From: Anagrus nilaparvatae | Taxonomy: Eukaryota; Arthropoda; Insecta; Hymenoptera; Mymaridae | Assembly (NCBI GenBank): GCA_022575985.1 | Contig: JAKSXM010000263.1 | Location: forward strand, 13,124,001 to 13,188,000 | Reading direction: 5' to 3' | DNA: 64,000 nucleotides | Shown: one piece after another, positions 33,749 to 42,744 of the stretch | Position numbering within the stretch: the stretch's first letter is position 1 | Layout: every line of letters begins with the position of its first letter | Notes under the pieces: model-generated | What the model saw: the letters and a program-made list of their open reading frames with translations, nothing else | Told to the model about the DNA's origin: nothing | The model's database searches: none | Made by a program: the position numbers and the translations under genes

Positions 33749-34048
33749 ATGGACAATTTTTCAGAAGAAATATTTGATAATGCACAAAGTAGACTCAAAA
33801 AAACTTTGGGTGCTGCAAATTTATTATTGGGTACCCCTATCCAAAATATCCATATGGTTTTTCATATGAAAATTCATATGAATTTTCATATGGATCTGCA
33901 TATAAATATTGCACAAGAAAAGCATATGGTAAATCATATGAAAAACCATATGAATTTGCATGTGAAAAACCATATGAAAAACCATATAAAAAAATCATTA
34001 ACAATGCAAAATAATCTTAAAAAGAGCAATTGTATCATTATCTTATGA
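33749..34048 (+). CDS. Hypothetical ORF carrying a His-Met repeat from a CATATG array
   Basis: A 99-codon frame. The first 30 residues (MDNFSEEIFDNAQSRLKKTL...) look non-repetitive and hydrophilic. The middle is translated from the CATATG array and reads as repeated H-M pairs (NHMKNHMNLHVKNHMKNH). I know no family match. The repeat is a DNA-level feature, so the protein may not exist; the non-repetitive start could be an exon of an unknown gene. Confidence 0.2.
   Translation: MDNFSEEIFDNAQSRLKKTLGAANLLLGTPIQNIHMVFHMKIHMNFHMDLHINIAQEKHMVNHMKNHMNLHVKNHMKNHIKKSLTMQNNLKKSNCIIIL
33851..33993. repeat. CATATG-spaced tandem array
   Basis: Eight perfect CATATG hexamers plus degenerate CATATA/CATGTG copies, mostly 11-12 bp apart with AT-rich spacers (for example CATATGAAAAACCATATG). 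Related clusters lie at 43615-43670 and 44780-45010, on the other side of the gypsy insertion. Confidence 0.75.
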
Positions 34049-34172
34049 ATAAATATAGCGCCAAAATTTTCACAATTGACTCCTCGTCTATGATTTTCAA
34101 AACTGATTTAAATTCGCTTACATTTCAAGATGGATTTTCACGAGAAATCGTTCTGATATTTTGTGTGGATAT

Positions 34173-35042
34173 TGTAGGGTACAGGAATGGGGTACATTAG
34201 CGTACGCACATAATAATGTAGAAATAATATTCAAATATGAAATTAGAGCGCGCGTTAAACAAAAATTATCGATCGAGCATAGATTTTTGAATACGTAGTT
34301 CGGAGGTCGCCACCTTCCGGCCTAATAAATCTAAATATGCATTTATTATATTTTTAAATAAATGCATCTGTGCATATATCGCGAGTATGCATTGATGCAG
34401 AAAAATATATAATTAATTCAATATGATTGAATAAAATGTAAATACTGTATATAGATAGACTAAGTTTAAGTTTAGGATATATTTTGTAAAAATAAGAATC
34501 TTCTAGAATAAGTTGTAAATAATATTATTAATTAATTAAACATATAAAAAAAGATTGAAAGGTAAAAACTATGTATATTTTAAATAAAAAGTTGTAATAG
34601 AATAATTAAGATGTTTTTTAATCAAGAATAAATATTAAATAGTAAATTTTCACATCTTAATTCTTCTAAGAACATTTGCGAATTTTCTAGAAGCAAAAAT
34701 GTCTTGGTGTGCGAAATCTGTGATTCAATATAAATAGAGCGACAGATTTCGCAGGAGCTCAGACATATTTTAGCTCTCTGGAAGTTCGTTCCTGTAGAAT
34801 CCTAAAATATAAATAAAATACAAGTTATACCAACTTATGCGTATTTTATTGTGTCTTAATTAATTTTATCTTTTATAAGTTCAACAGGAAATAATTTTAT
34901 TGCTACCCTTGATCGTTATTGTATAGCGTTTCAAGGGGTTTTTCGTGTATGCACCAGCCAAATTGGTGGTGCAGCACGCATTATATACTTCTTATATAAA
35001 TTTAATTCGTTGCATGGACCAGGCCCCAACCTGGCGGTCTCA
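34173..35042 (+). repeat. gypsy 5' LTR
   Basis: 870 bp, TGTAGGGTACAGG...GGCGGTCTCA. It contains a TATA box TATAAATAG (34729-34737) between two halves of an 11-bp perfect inverted repeat, and an AATAAA downstream (about 34811-34819). Near the 3' end are small hairpins (GCACCA...TGGTGC; CCAGG...CCTGG). Confidence 0.95.
34711..34752 (+). promoter_or_regulatory. LTR promoter: TATA box inside an inverted repeat
   Basis: GCGAAATCTGT (34711-34721) and its exact inverse ACAGATTTCGC (34742-34752) flank TATAAATAG. Transcription would be expected to start about 25-30 bp after the TATA box, near GCTCAGACAT (34757-34766). The same structure is present in the 3' LTR (43283-43324). Confidence 0.7.
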
Positions 35043-35045
35043 ACG

Positions 35046-35060
35046 TGGCGATCCTGCCTT
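35046..35060 (+). promoter_or_regulatory. gypsy primer-binding site
   Basis: TGGCGATCCTGCCTT follows the LTR end after ACG. TGG is the complement of a tRNA CCA end. The primer tRNA could not be assigned from memory. Confidence 0.6.
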
Positions 35061-35152
35061 TAAGTACCTGATATCAGTTTTTTTTAATTAAAAATTTTGT
35101 TTTTTTTTAAATCTATTGTAAGGCTATGCACAAAAATTTTTTTTAAGTAATA

Positions 35153-35443
35153 ATGAATAGGAAAAACTATAAAAAAATTTGTGATAGGTTAGATAAAGTT
35201 GAAGAGAGTCAGTTAAATTTAGAAGACTCTGTAGATTTCTTGCAACATCTTGATAACGAGAGTTGGCATAGCCTTGGTAGAGCAATAGATGATATCAGAG
35301 AAATTAAAACATTTTCTAATCAAAGTTTTAGACAGTTAGAAGTAGAAAATGAATTTCTAAAAAATAGAGTTGATAATTTAATTGAAATCATCCACTCATT
35401 AGAAACTAAAGTAAAAAATCTTGAGTCAATTTCAAAAAAATAA
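35153..35443 (+). CDS. 96-aa coiled-coil accessory ORF (pre-gag)
   Basis: Lies in the leader between primer site and gag, 1.2 kb upstream of gag. Acidic/basic heptad-like pattern with Leu/Ile/Val (ICDRLDKVEESQLNLEDSV, LEVENEFLKNRVDNLIEII, SLETKVKNLE) predicts a coiled coil over most of the length. No Cys, no signal peptide, no membrane segment. It is unlike the usual gypsy layout, where the leader is non-coding. Its product would be made from full-length or spliced RNA; the function is unknown. The ORF is intact, but coding status rests on composition and position only. Confidence 0.5.
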   Translation: MNRKNYKKICDRLDKVEESQLNLEDSVDFLQHLDNESWHSLGRAIDDIREIKTFSNQSFRQLEVENEFLKNRVDNLIEIIHSLETKVKNLESISKK

Positions 35444-36137
35444 TGATAAAAAATAAAAAATAAGATGTAATTTAATTAAAAAATTTCCTTTTCTTTTTAG
35501 TTTAATTTTGAAAGTACTGAAAAATAACAGTACGTATTGAAATTTATTTTTTTTGGATAAATCTTTGTACTGAAAGATAACTGTACAAGAAATGCATAAG
35601 TTTTTTATAAAAAAAAAAGAATGCTAAAATTTTAGTTTTTTTCGGCATTGTATAATTTTATTGTATTATTTTGGCAAACATATATTAAACAATAAAACCT
35701 CTAATTTCAATAAATAATATGTAAAATACCAGATTCTTTTTATAGATAAAAATAATATAATTATATAAGAAAGAAAACAAACATAATAAATTAAATAAAT
35801 CAAAACATAAGTGTAGATTAAAACAAAATCAAAATAACAATAAAAGTATCGATTATTTAAACTTTAAACTCGTTGTAATTATAAAAATGTATAAATATTA
35901 AACTCCTTTTTCTCTTTCTCTCTCTTGCATATGACATCGAGTATATACGCTAAAGAATTCACTTTGGATTTCTTTTTACTATTATGATTATTTTCTTTTC
36001 TTTTTAAAGTATGGTTTATAATTCCATTTGAATGTAAATAAAGCATATTTTATATAAAATACACTAAAGTCATGGAAACAAGCAATCAATACACAAAATT
36101 AGGTAAAAGATAAGAGTGTTATATTCGGAAATGAACT

Positions 36138-36216
36138 CATATGCAAGCGTGCACTTTTTATATGCAACTTTTTAAATGCACTTTTATGCACTCATATGCA
36201 ATTTTATGCATTTTTA
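36138..36216 (+). promoter_or_regulatory. TGCA cluster in the gypsy leader (possible factor-binding/insulator-like region)
   Basis: Seven TGCA cores within 79 bp, mostly in the context ATATGCA/ATGCA followed by T-runs. Clustered TGCATA cores in a 5' leader are the hallmark of the Drosophila gypsy insulator bound by Su(Hw). The sequences here are only similar, so function is inference. Confidence 0.35.
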
Positions 36217-36225
36217 TAAAAAAAA

Positions 36226-36600
36226 AATTTTTTGTTTGAATTTAAGAAAAAAGCTTAAAAATTAAAAAATTTTTTGTTTGAATTTAAGAAAAAAGCTTAA
36301 AAATTTAAAAAATTTTTTGTTTGAATTTAAGAAAAAAGCTTAAAAATTTAAAAAATTTTTTGTTTGAATTTAAGAAAAAAGCTTAAAAATTAAAAAATTT
36401 TTTTGTTTGAATTTAAGAAAAAAGCTTAAAAATTTAAAAAATTTTTTTTGTTTGAATTTAATAAAAAAGCTTAATAATTTAAAAAATCTTTCGTTTGAAA
36501 TTAATAAAAAAGCTTAATAATTTAAAAAATCTGTTTGAAATTAATAAATTAAAAAATCCTTTGTTTGAATTTAAGAAAAAAGCTTAATAAATTAAATATT
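36226..36600 (+). repeat. 43-bp tandem array in the gypsy leader
   Basis: About eight copies of a unit with core TTTGTTTGAATTTAAGAAAA then AAGCTTAAAAATTTAAAA, the first ones nearly identical and the last ones degenerate. It lies directly upstream of gag (ATG 36648). Confidence 0.9.
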
Positions 36601-36647
36601 TTTTCTGTTTTTGTTCCATTCTTGTTGTAAAACTAAAGAAAATAAAA

Positions 36648-38090
36648 ATGTCAAAAAAGAAAGCTCTGGCCGATACCTTGCTTGCATTGCGAGAAAACGC
36701 TAAATACATGGTAACAGAATATAAAAAACAATATCCTAATATGAACATCGAAAGTGAAAAACCAAATGAAAAAGAAATAATTGTTAAAATGATTGCTGAC
36801 TTAAGTGAAGGTTTAACAAATACTTTTTTACTCTTTGATGAAAAGCAAGCTAAAGTTGAAAAAGAATTAATTGAAAAAACTCAATTAATAAATAGTCAGG
36901 AAGCAAGAATACAGCAACTTGACAGCGAAAAAGAAAATTATGATATTCAGATAGAAACCATGAGTAATCGTATAAAAAGAATCACTGAAGAATACAACGT
37001 AATAGAAAAAGAACTTGAAACCATTAAAGATAAAGCTCAAGAAATTGATAAGATTGAAGAAATGTTTAACCAATTGGACTTAAACAAGGATAATGGAAAT
37101 AATGCATCTGCCTCAGCAACAAACAAACCCCTCAGCGTTAAAATGAAAGCTCCTATTTTTAAAGGCGACCATGGAGAAAAACCCTTAAAATTTTTAGTTG
37201 ATTTACAAAAGTATATTGAAAATTACTCAGACAAAAAAGGGGAAAACACTAAAATTTTGATTAGTCAGTGTCTACAAAAAGGAGCGAAAAATTGGTATTA
37301 CCTTGTAGAAAAAGATATAAATAATTATAACAGCTTTGTTGACCTATTTAAAAAACGATACTGGAATGTAACAATTAAAGATGGCTTGAGAAGAATCTTC
37401 AATTCTGGTGCTTACTCAATAAAAGGGAAACAAACAAGAGTACAATATGCACTCAAACTTTTTAATATTGCTGAAGATTTGGAAATTTCCAATGACCAAG
37501 AAGAAATTATTAACCAAATCATTCCTCACTTTGATCCAGATACCAGAAGAATAATAAGGTCATTAAGAACAAAAACAAGAGATGAATTTCTGGACATTCT
37601 TGAACAAGCCGATAATGACGATAGATCAATAAGAAATAGGCAAGAACCAAATTGGCAAAATAAAAAATCATATAGTAATGATAATTCAAACAGAAACAAC
37701 AACAGTTACAGTTATAATAATCAATCAAATGATAAACAACAGCAATGGAAGAGCCAAGACAGACAAGATGGTCAAAGTTCTAATAACTACAACAGAAGAG
37801 AAAACTCATATGAAAACCGAAATAGGGATAATTACAACTCAAATCCTCAACAGAGTAGGAGTTATAACGGCAGAAATAACACAGATAATAACTATCAGGG
37901 ACGTCAGCCAAGTAATACACAACAACAGCGTCCAAATCAAACTAATAAAGGGCAACCTAACAAACAATATCAAAACCAAGCTTTTCAAAATAAAAAACAA
38001 GGTCAAAAATCTCAACATGAAATTGATGCAATAGAAGTAGTCACTGATGCACAAATCGAACACAACACACAAAATAGTCCAAAAAACTAG
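36648..38090 (+). CDS. gag: gypsy Gag
   Basis: 480 aa. Residues about 55-145 form a Glu/Lys-rich coiled coil (EKQAKVEKELIEKTQLIN). Residues about 160-310 match the Ty3/gypsy capsid region: SVKMKAPIFKGDHGEKPLKF, GAKNWYYLVEKDINNYNSF, LFKKRYWN. The C-terminus (about 320-470) is extremely Asn/Gln/Ser/Arg-rich with no CCHC zinc knuckle, so RNA binding would rely on basic low-complexity sequence. Gag would assemble the virus-like particle in the cytoplasm. It ends at TAG 38088-38090, which overlaps the frameshift site for Pol. Start chosen as the first ATG after the tandem array, MSKKKALADTLL. Confidence 0.92.
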   Translation: MSKKKALADTLLALRENAKYMVTEYKKQYPNMNIESEKPNEKEIIVKMIADLSEGLTNTFLLFDEKQAKVEKELIEKTQLINSQEARIQQLDSEKENYDIQIETMSNRIKRITEEYNVIEKELETIKDKAQEIDKIEEMFNQLDLNKDNGNNASASATNKPLSVKMKAPIFKGDHGEKPLKFLVDLQKYIENYSDKKGENTKILISQCLQKGAKNWYYLVEKDINNYNSFVDLFKKRYWNVTIKDGLRRIFNSGAYSIKGKQTRVQYALKLFNIAEDLEISNDQEEIINQIIPHFDPDTRRIIRSLRTKTRDEFLDILEQADNDDRSIRNRQEPNWQNKKSYSNDNSNRNNNSYSYNNQSNDKQQQWKSQDRQDGQSSNNYNRRENSYENRNRDNYNSNPQQSRSYNGRNNTDNNYQGRQPSNTQQQRPNQTNKGQPNKQYQNQAFQNKKQGQKSQHEIDAIEVVTDAQIEHNTQNSPKN

Positions 38091-41000
38091 TAAGCGTTGT
38101 CTCACAAGAAAAAGTACACTGTGAGGCAACTAAAACTCTCAATATAAACACTTTATTTTCGAATTCTGATAAGTACGATCTGCTAGAAAAAGATGATATT
38201 GACAGTGAAGAATCCAGTAAAAAAGTTAATGGCAAATGTCCTGAAATAAACATTAACCTAGAATCAATAAATATGAAGGTTTTACTAGACACCGGTGCAA
38301 ACTGTTCAGTACTATCTCATAAATTTTACCATGATAATCTTGAAATCTTTAAAAAATGTGCTCATTTACCCATAAGTGGTAAAATAATCATTAGTGCAAT
38401 TAAAGAAAAAACTGTAGCTCTAAAAATGCAAATTATGTGTCAAGTAAAAGTCGGCAATTTTCAAGACTACATGGTATTTATTGTAGTTCCTAGGCTTACA
38501 AAAGAATGTATTATAGGGTTTGATATTATAAAAAATTTAGGGCTTATAATAGATAGCCAAAAAGATAGAGTTTATTCTAACATATATGACATAAATATAC
38601 CTTATGCATTGGATAGTTCAGAAGATTATCAGTCTTATAAATATTATATAGAAGAAACAATAGAAATTAATAATAATTTAGTCTTTGAAGAATTTAATGA
38701 ATATGATATAACAATCAAAGAAATAAATGATAAAGTTAATGAATGTGTAGAATTGAGTGCATCTAAAAAATTCTTACTAAAGAAAATAATATTTGATAAC
38801 AGAAAAGTATTTAGTAAAAAACCAGGGTTAATTAAAAACTATCAATATGAACTGCAAATAACCGATGAAAAACCCTTTTATCAAAGAGCTTATCCAATTG
38901 CATTGCATAAAAAACAAAAAGTACTAGAAGCAATAAACAAAATGCTAGAGTTTGGCATTATAAGTCGTGCAAATACTGAATACATAAGTCCAATAACTAC
39001 AAGTGAAAAAAAAGATGGCACTTTAAGAATTGTCATGGACTCGCGTGGTTTGAACACAATTATAAAAAATGATTATGAAAGTCCAATGTCCTGTGATGAT
39101 GTATTTATGAAATGCAAGGCTAAAAAACATCTCTCAAGTCTTGACATGTGTTCCTCATTTTGGCAAATTGCTTTAACTGAAAATAGTAAAAAATATACTG
39201 GTTTTAGCATTGATGGAAAAATATATTGGTGGAACAGGATGGCATTTGGTATAAAATGTGCAACTGCAGCCTTAGTAAGAGCACTTGATAAGGTATTGAG
39301 TGATTTAATGGATTTTTTATTATGTTTTGTTGATGATATGTCTATTATTAGTGATACATTCATAGACCATATTTATCATTTAGAAAGAGTTTTTCAAAGA
39401 TTAATTGATTACAATATAACACTAAATTTCGAAAAATGTTCGTTTTGTAAAAAAGAAATAAAGTTTTTAGGACATATATTAACCCCAGAAGGCATTAAAC
39501 AAGATCCAATGAAGTTAGAAAAAATTCAAAATTATAAAAGGCCAAAAAACGTCAAACAACTACAAAATTTTTTAGGATTTTTAAATTATTATTCTCGTTT
39601 TGCCGAAAATTATGCAGATAAAATCATACCATTATTAAACTTATTAAAAAAAGATACTAAATATAAATGGACCCAAGAGCATGAAGAAGCATTTATAAAT
39701 ATCAAAAAACTCTTCATTGAACAAAAAACATTAGTATTTCCAGATCTAAAAAAACCATATATCTTAACTACCGACAGTAGTCAATATGCGATAGGATCTG
39801 TATTATCTCAACTTGATGACAACGGCGAAGAAAAAATAATTACATGTATAAGCCGCACATTAAAATCTGCTGAAATTAATTATTTTATATGCGAAAAAGA
39901 ACTTTTAAGTGTAATTTATGCCTTAAAAAAACTCAATACATACGTAGCTGGTGCTAAAATTTTAGTAAAAGTCGACCATAAAGCAATAACTTTTATGCAA
40001 AAATGCAAGTTCTCAAATGAAAGACTAAAACGCTGGATACTTTTTACTCAAGATTATGATATCAACTACAAGTTTATTCCAGGAAAAGAAAATGTTGCAG
40101 CAGACGTTTTAAGTAGATGTTATGGTGAAGACTATGAACCATTAGAATCAAAAGAAATTTCAATATATGCAGTAATGATGCAAAAACCTAGTAAGAAAAT
40201 TATAGAAATGTTGAAAAATATTGAAAAATTACAAAGTGAAGACAGAAAATTATTAATATTAAAAAATAAAGTAAAATATGAAACAGATGAAAAAGTTATG
40301 AAAAAATATATTATCGAAGATGATTTACTAAAGAAAAAATTTAAAAATGGTAAAAAATGTATCGTAATTCCTGAAAACCTACTGGAAGAATTAATTAAAG
40401 AGTTACATATTATGTACGTTCACGTAGGAAAATTAAAAATACAGAAAATGCTAGAAGAAGAATTTTATTTCTCAGGTATAAGACGCAAAATTGCAAATAT
40501 TTTAAAAACCTGTGAAATATGTCAAAAAACTAAATATTACCCAGTATTGACGAAAATGCAAATGAAAAATATTGTAGTGGAACGAAAAAATCAAATAGTT
40601 TCAATCGATACAGTTGGTCCACTACCTCAAGGTCAAGGTGGAGTAAAATATATTCTAACTACAATTGATGTATTAACTAAATATGTAAAACTCTACCCGA
40701 TAAAAAGTTGTAAAACAGAAGCAGTTATGAATAGAATTTTTAAAGAACATATTCCCAAATATGGAAAAATGGAAAATTTGCAGTGCGATAATGCATCAAT
40801 TTTTAAATCTGATAAATGGATTGATGAATTTAAAAAACATGGAATTAATTTAATTTTCACGTCTGTAAGACATAGCTGTGCAAATATTGTGGAAAGAGTT
40901 CACAAAGAATTACACCGATTTTTCCGAGTTTTAGTAAAGGACAAGCACACTACTTGGTGTAATAATATTAAATTAATTGAAGAAATTATTAATGAGACCC

Positions 41001-41404
41001 ATCACTCCACTACGAACTACACCCCAGCGGAATTATACTTAAATAAAAAGCCATATAGACCCTGGAAAGATATAATAATATCAGATAATTACAATAATGA
41101 AACAAATGAAGAAAAATTATACTGGGCCTATGAAAATATGAGTAAAAGCAGATCAAAAATAAATGAAAAATTAAATAAAACTAGAAACGATATTAAATAT
41201 AAAGTTAATGATTTTGTATTATTAAGAGTCAAAAATAAGTCAAATAAAGAAAACAAAATATTTGCTAAATTCTTATATATATATCACGGTCCCTTTATTA
41301 TTTCTAAAATTGTCGATACAAACACATACATATTAAATTATATTAATAATAACGAGGAGAGAGGGATGTTCCATGGGGAACACTTGAGATTATATGAAAA
41401 ATAA
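38078..41404 (+). CDS. pol: gypsy Pol (protease, RT, RNase H, integrase), expressed by -1 frameshift
   Basis: Open in the -1 frame from just after TAG 38075-38077; the first internal ATG is 38273. Domains counted from that Met: protease LLDTGANCSVLS (5-16); RT with YPIALHKKQKVLEAI, VMDSRGLNTII, SSLDMCSSFWQIALTE and catalytic FVDD (about 351-354); RNase H with LTTDSSQYAIGSVLSQ and DHKAITF; integrase zinc region with CEICQ; core Asp in SIDTVGP and QCDNASIF, Glu in ANIVERVHKE. The Asp-Glu spacing is 34 residues by my count, one short of DD35E. A GPF module (YHGPFIISKI) is at the end. All key residues are present. Pol copies the RNA to DNA and integrates it. Confidence 0.95.
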   Translation, partial: SKKLVSVVSQEKVHCEATKTLNINTLFSNSDKYDLLEKDDIDSEESSKKVNGKCPEININLESINMKVLLDTGANCSVLSHKFYHDNLEIFKKCAHLPISGKIIISAIKEKTVALKMQIMCQVKVGNFQDYMVFIVVPRLTKECIIGFDIIKNLGLIIDSQKDRVYSNIYDINIPYALDSSEDYQSYKYYIEETIEINNNLVFEEFNEYDITIKEINDKVNECVELSASKKFLLKKIIFDNRKVFSKKPGLIKNYQYELQITDEKPFYQRAYPIALHKKQKVLEAINKMLEFGIISRANTEYISPITTSEKKDGTLRIVMDSRGLNTIIKNDYESPMSCDDVFMKCKAKKHLSSLDMCSSFWQIALTENSKKYTGFSIDGKIYWWNRMAFGIKCATAALVRALDKVLSDLMDFLLCFVDDMSIISDTFIDHIYHLERVFQRLIDYNITLNFEKCSFCKKEIKFLGHILTPEGIKQDPMKLEKIQNYKRPKNVKQLQNFLGFLNYYSRFAENYADKIIPLLNLLKKDTKYKWTQEHEEAFINIKKLFIEQKTLVFPDLKKPYILTTDSSQYAIGSVLSQLDDNGEEKIITCISRTLKSAEINYFICEKELLSVIYALKKLNTYVAGAKILVKVDHKAITFMQKCKFSNERLKRWILFTQDYDINYKFIPGKENVAADVLSRCYGEDYEPLESKEISIYAVMMQKPSKKIIEMLKNIEKLQSEDRKLLILKNKVKYETDEKVMKKYIIEDDLLKKKFKNGKKCIVIPENLLEELIKELHIMYVHVGKLKIQKMLEEEFYFSGIRRKIANILKTCEICQKTKYYPVLTKMQMKNIVVERKNQIVSIDTVGPLPQGQGGVKYILTTIDVLTKYVKLYPIKSCKTEAVMNRIFKEHIPKYGKMENLQCDNASIFKSDKWIDEFKKHGINLIFTSVRHSCANIVERVHKELHRFFRVLVKDKHTTWCNNIKLIEEIINETHHSTTNYTPAELYLNKKPYRPWKDIIISDNYNNETNEEKLYWAYENMSKSRSKINEKLNKTRNDIKYKVNDFVLLRVKNKSNKENKIFAKFLYIYHGPFIISKIVDTNTYILNYINNNEERGMFHGEHLRLYEK
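38081..38087 (+). promoter_or_regulatory. -1 ribosomal frameshift slippery heptamer A-AAA-AAC
   Basis: Gag ends CCA AAA AAC TAG. The heptamer A AAA AAC is a classic slippery sequence (also used by mammalian betaretroviruses) and is immediately followed by the gag stop. A shift of -1 enters the pol frame exactly where it opens, 64 codons before the first Met of the protease. No downstream structure was modelled. Confidence 0.8.
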
Positions 41405-41473
41405 ATTTAGTGTCTTATAGACAAAAGACTTTAATGGTCAAAAATAGTAAATATTATTCTAAAATTTTCTAAA

Positions 41474-42529
41474 ATGAGCAATATAAGTGTAGCCAATCAA
41501 GCTTTGAATAAAAAAACGCAAGTAAAATTACACTTACAAAAAAATAATAACGGGGTGTATATCGAAAAAGTTGATAAGCATGTGCAAGCAACCAAGATTC
41601 AGCATGCTCACCCTGGAGAATATGAAATAATACCACATACTCGTCACCTCAATGCATCAAAAAATTTTAAAGAAGCAGAGATCAGTGATAATGAAATAAT
41701 TAAAAAAGGTATTGAGGCAGAAACACAAACTGAAGATAAAAATATTGTGGAAGTGAATAAAAGGATTCAGTGTGACTTCGAAGATTTCTTAATAAAAATT
41801 GATAATACAACAAGAGCATCTAACAAAAACGAAATCATAACATATCAAAAACTAGGCGGAATAGAAAAAAAGAAATATATTTTACCACAAATTGAAAGAA
41901 TTGGCAAAAAAATCATCACTGTAAGTATTCAAGCACCAAATTATTACAAAGAAATTAAGTCAGTAGGAAGCATTAACAACAGGCCAAGAAAAATAAGTAA
42001 CATAATACAACTATTCAAAGGCGAAAAATTTTATAGATATATGAACAGAAATGCATTAAATACCGCAAATGAAATAATTTGTGAACCCGAAAAAGGTTAT
42101 TTTACCGCTGAATACTTGCAATCAAGTGAAATCAAAGTTAAATTAGATGATATGTTGGAATTTAATGAAGAACTACGAAGACTAAATATAGAAGAAGCAC
42201 AACAAGAAGAAATAAAAAAGAAAATAAATGAAGAAAAAATTATAAATGAATTTAACATTAATACTAAAAAAATAATTAATTCTAATGAAAAAATTATATT
42301 ATACAATAAAAATCTAGCAAGTGAGCAAACAACAATAGAAAAAAACAAAGTTAATATAATTCCTATTGATAATAAAAATTTAAAAAGATCACGTGATATA
42401 ATCAATGAAAAACCAAATAAATTAATAAAAAAAGTTAAAATCCTAAATGAACAAGAAAAATTGTTATTTAAGAATAAAAATGAAATCCTAAACAATAATA
42501 ATATAGAAAAATTAAAAAATCTTTTTTGA
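41474..42529 (+). CDS. 351-aa ORF3 in the env position, no membrane segments
   Basis: Starts 69 bp after the pol stop, in the same frame. Very rich in Lys, Asn, Ile and Glu, with only two Cys. No signal peptide, furin-like site, fusion peptide or transmembrane segment, so it is not an Env. A mixed-composition N-terminal part (about 1-215; HPGEYEIIPHTRHLNAS, KKKYILPQIERIGKKI, KIIQAPNYYKEI-like segments) is followed by a likely coiled coil (about 222-262) and a basic tail (KRSRD, KLIKKVK) that could serve as a nuclear localisation signal. Probably made from a spliced RNA. I do not recognise the family. Confidence 0.7.
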   Translation: MSNISVANQALNKKTQVKLHLQKNNNGVYIEKVDKHVQATKIQHAHPGEYEIIPHTRHLNASKNFKEAEISDNEIIKKGIEAETQTEDKNIVEVNKRIQCDFEDFLIKIDNTTRASNKNEIITYQKLGGIEKKKYILPQIERIGKKIITVSIQAPNYYKEIKSVGSINNRPRKISNIIQLFKGEKFYRYMNRNALNTANEIICEPEKGYFTAEYLQSSEIKVKLDDMLEFNEELRRLNIEEAQQEEIKKKINEEKIINEFNINTKKIINSNEKIILYNKNLASEQTTIEKNKVNIIPIDNKNLKRSRDIINEKPNKLIKKVKILNEQEKLLFKNKNEILNNNNIEKLKNLF

Positions 42530-42729
42530 TATAAAAAAATGTAAAAAATTTTTTTTAAGATTATAAATACAAATAATTCTCTGTATAGGTAAATTAATAA
42601 AAATAATCATGATTAAAATAAAAACTTATCAATAATAATAAAACTATTTTTCTTTCTTTCTTATATAATATTCCATTCCTGACCTCTCCTAAAATATCAA
42701 AACTCTGTATTATTTCATAACAAAGAGTT

Positions 42730-42744
42730 TTGGGGGGGGATAGT
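42730..42744 (+). promoter_or_regulatory. gypsy polypurine tract
   Basis: TTGGGGGGGGATAGT directly upstream of the 3' LTR start TGTAGGG. Confidence 0.8.

Noticed and set aside
36226..36600. CRISPR-like array
   Set aside because: The repeats are contiguous tandem units without spacers, inside a retrotransposon leader of a eukaryote.
37678..38034. 118-codon + strand ORF overlapping the Asn/Gln-rich tail of gag
   Set aside because: An out-of-frame reading of the CAA/AAT-rich region giving an Ile/Thr repeat; the gag frame is the real one.
36885..39363. Antisense ORFs within gypsy gag and pol
   Set aside because: They are complements of AT-rich coding sequence, rich in Phe/Leu/Ile, with no independent evidence.
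41474..42529. Env glycoprotein
   Set aside because: No signal peptide, membrane anchor, cleavage site or Cys pattern.
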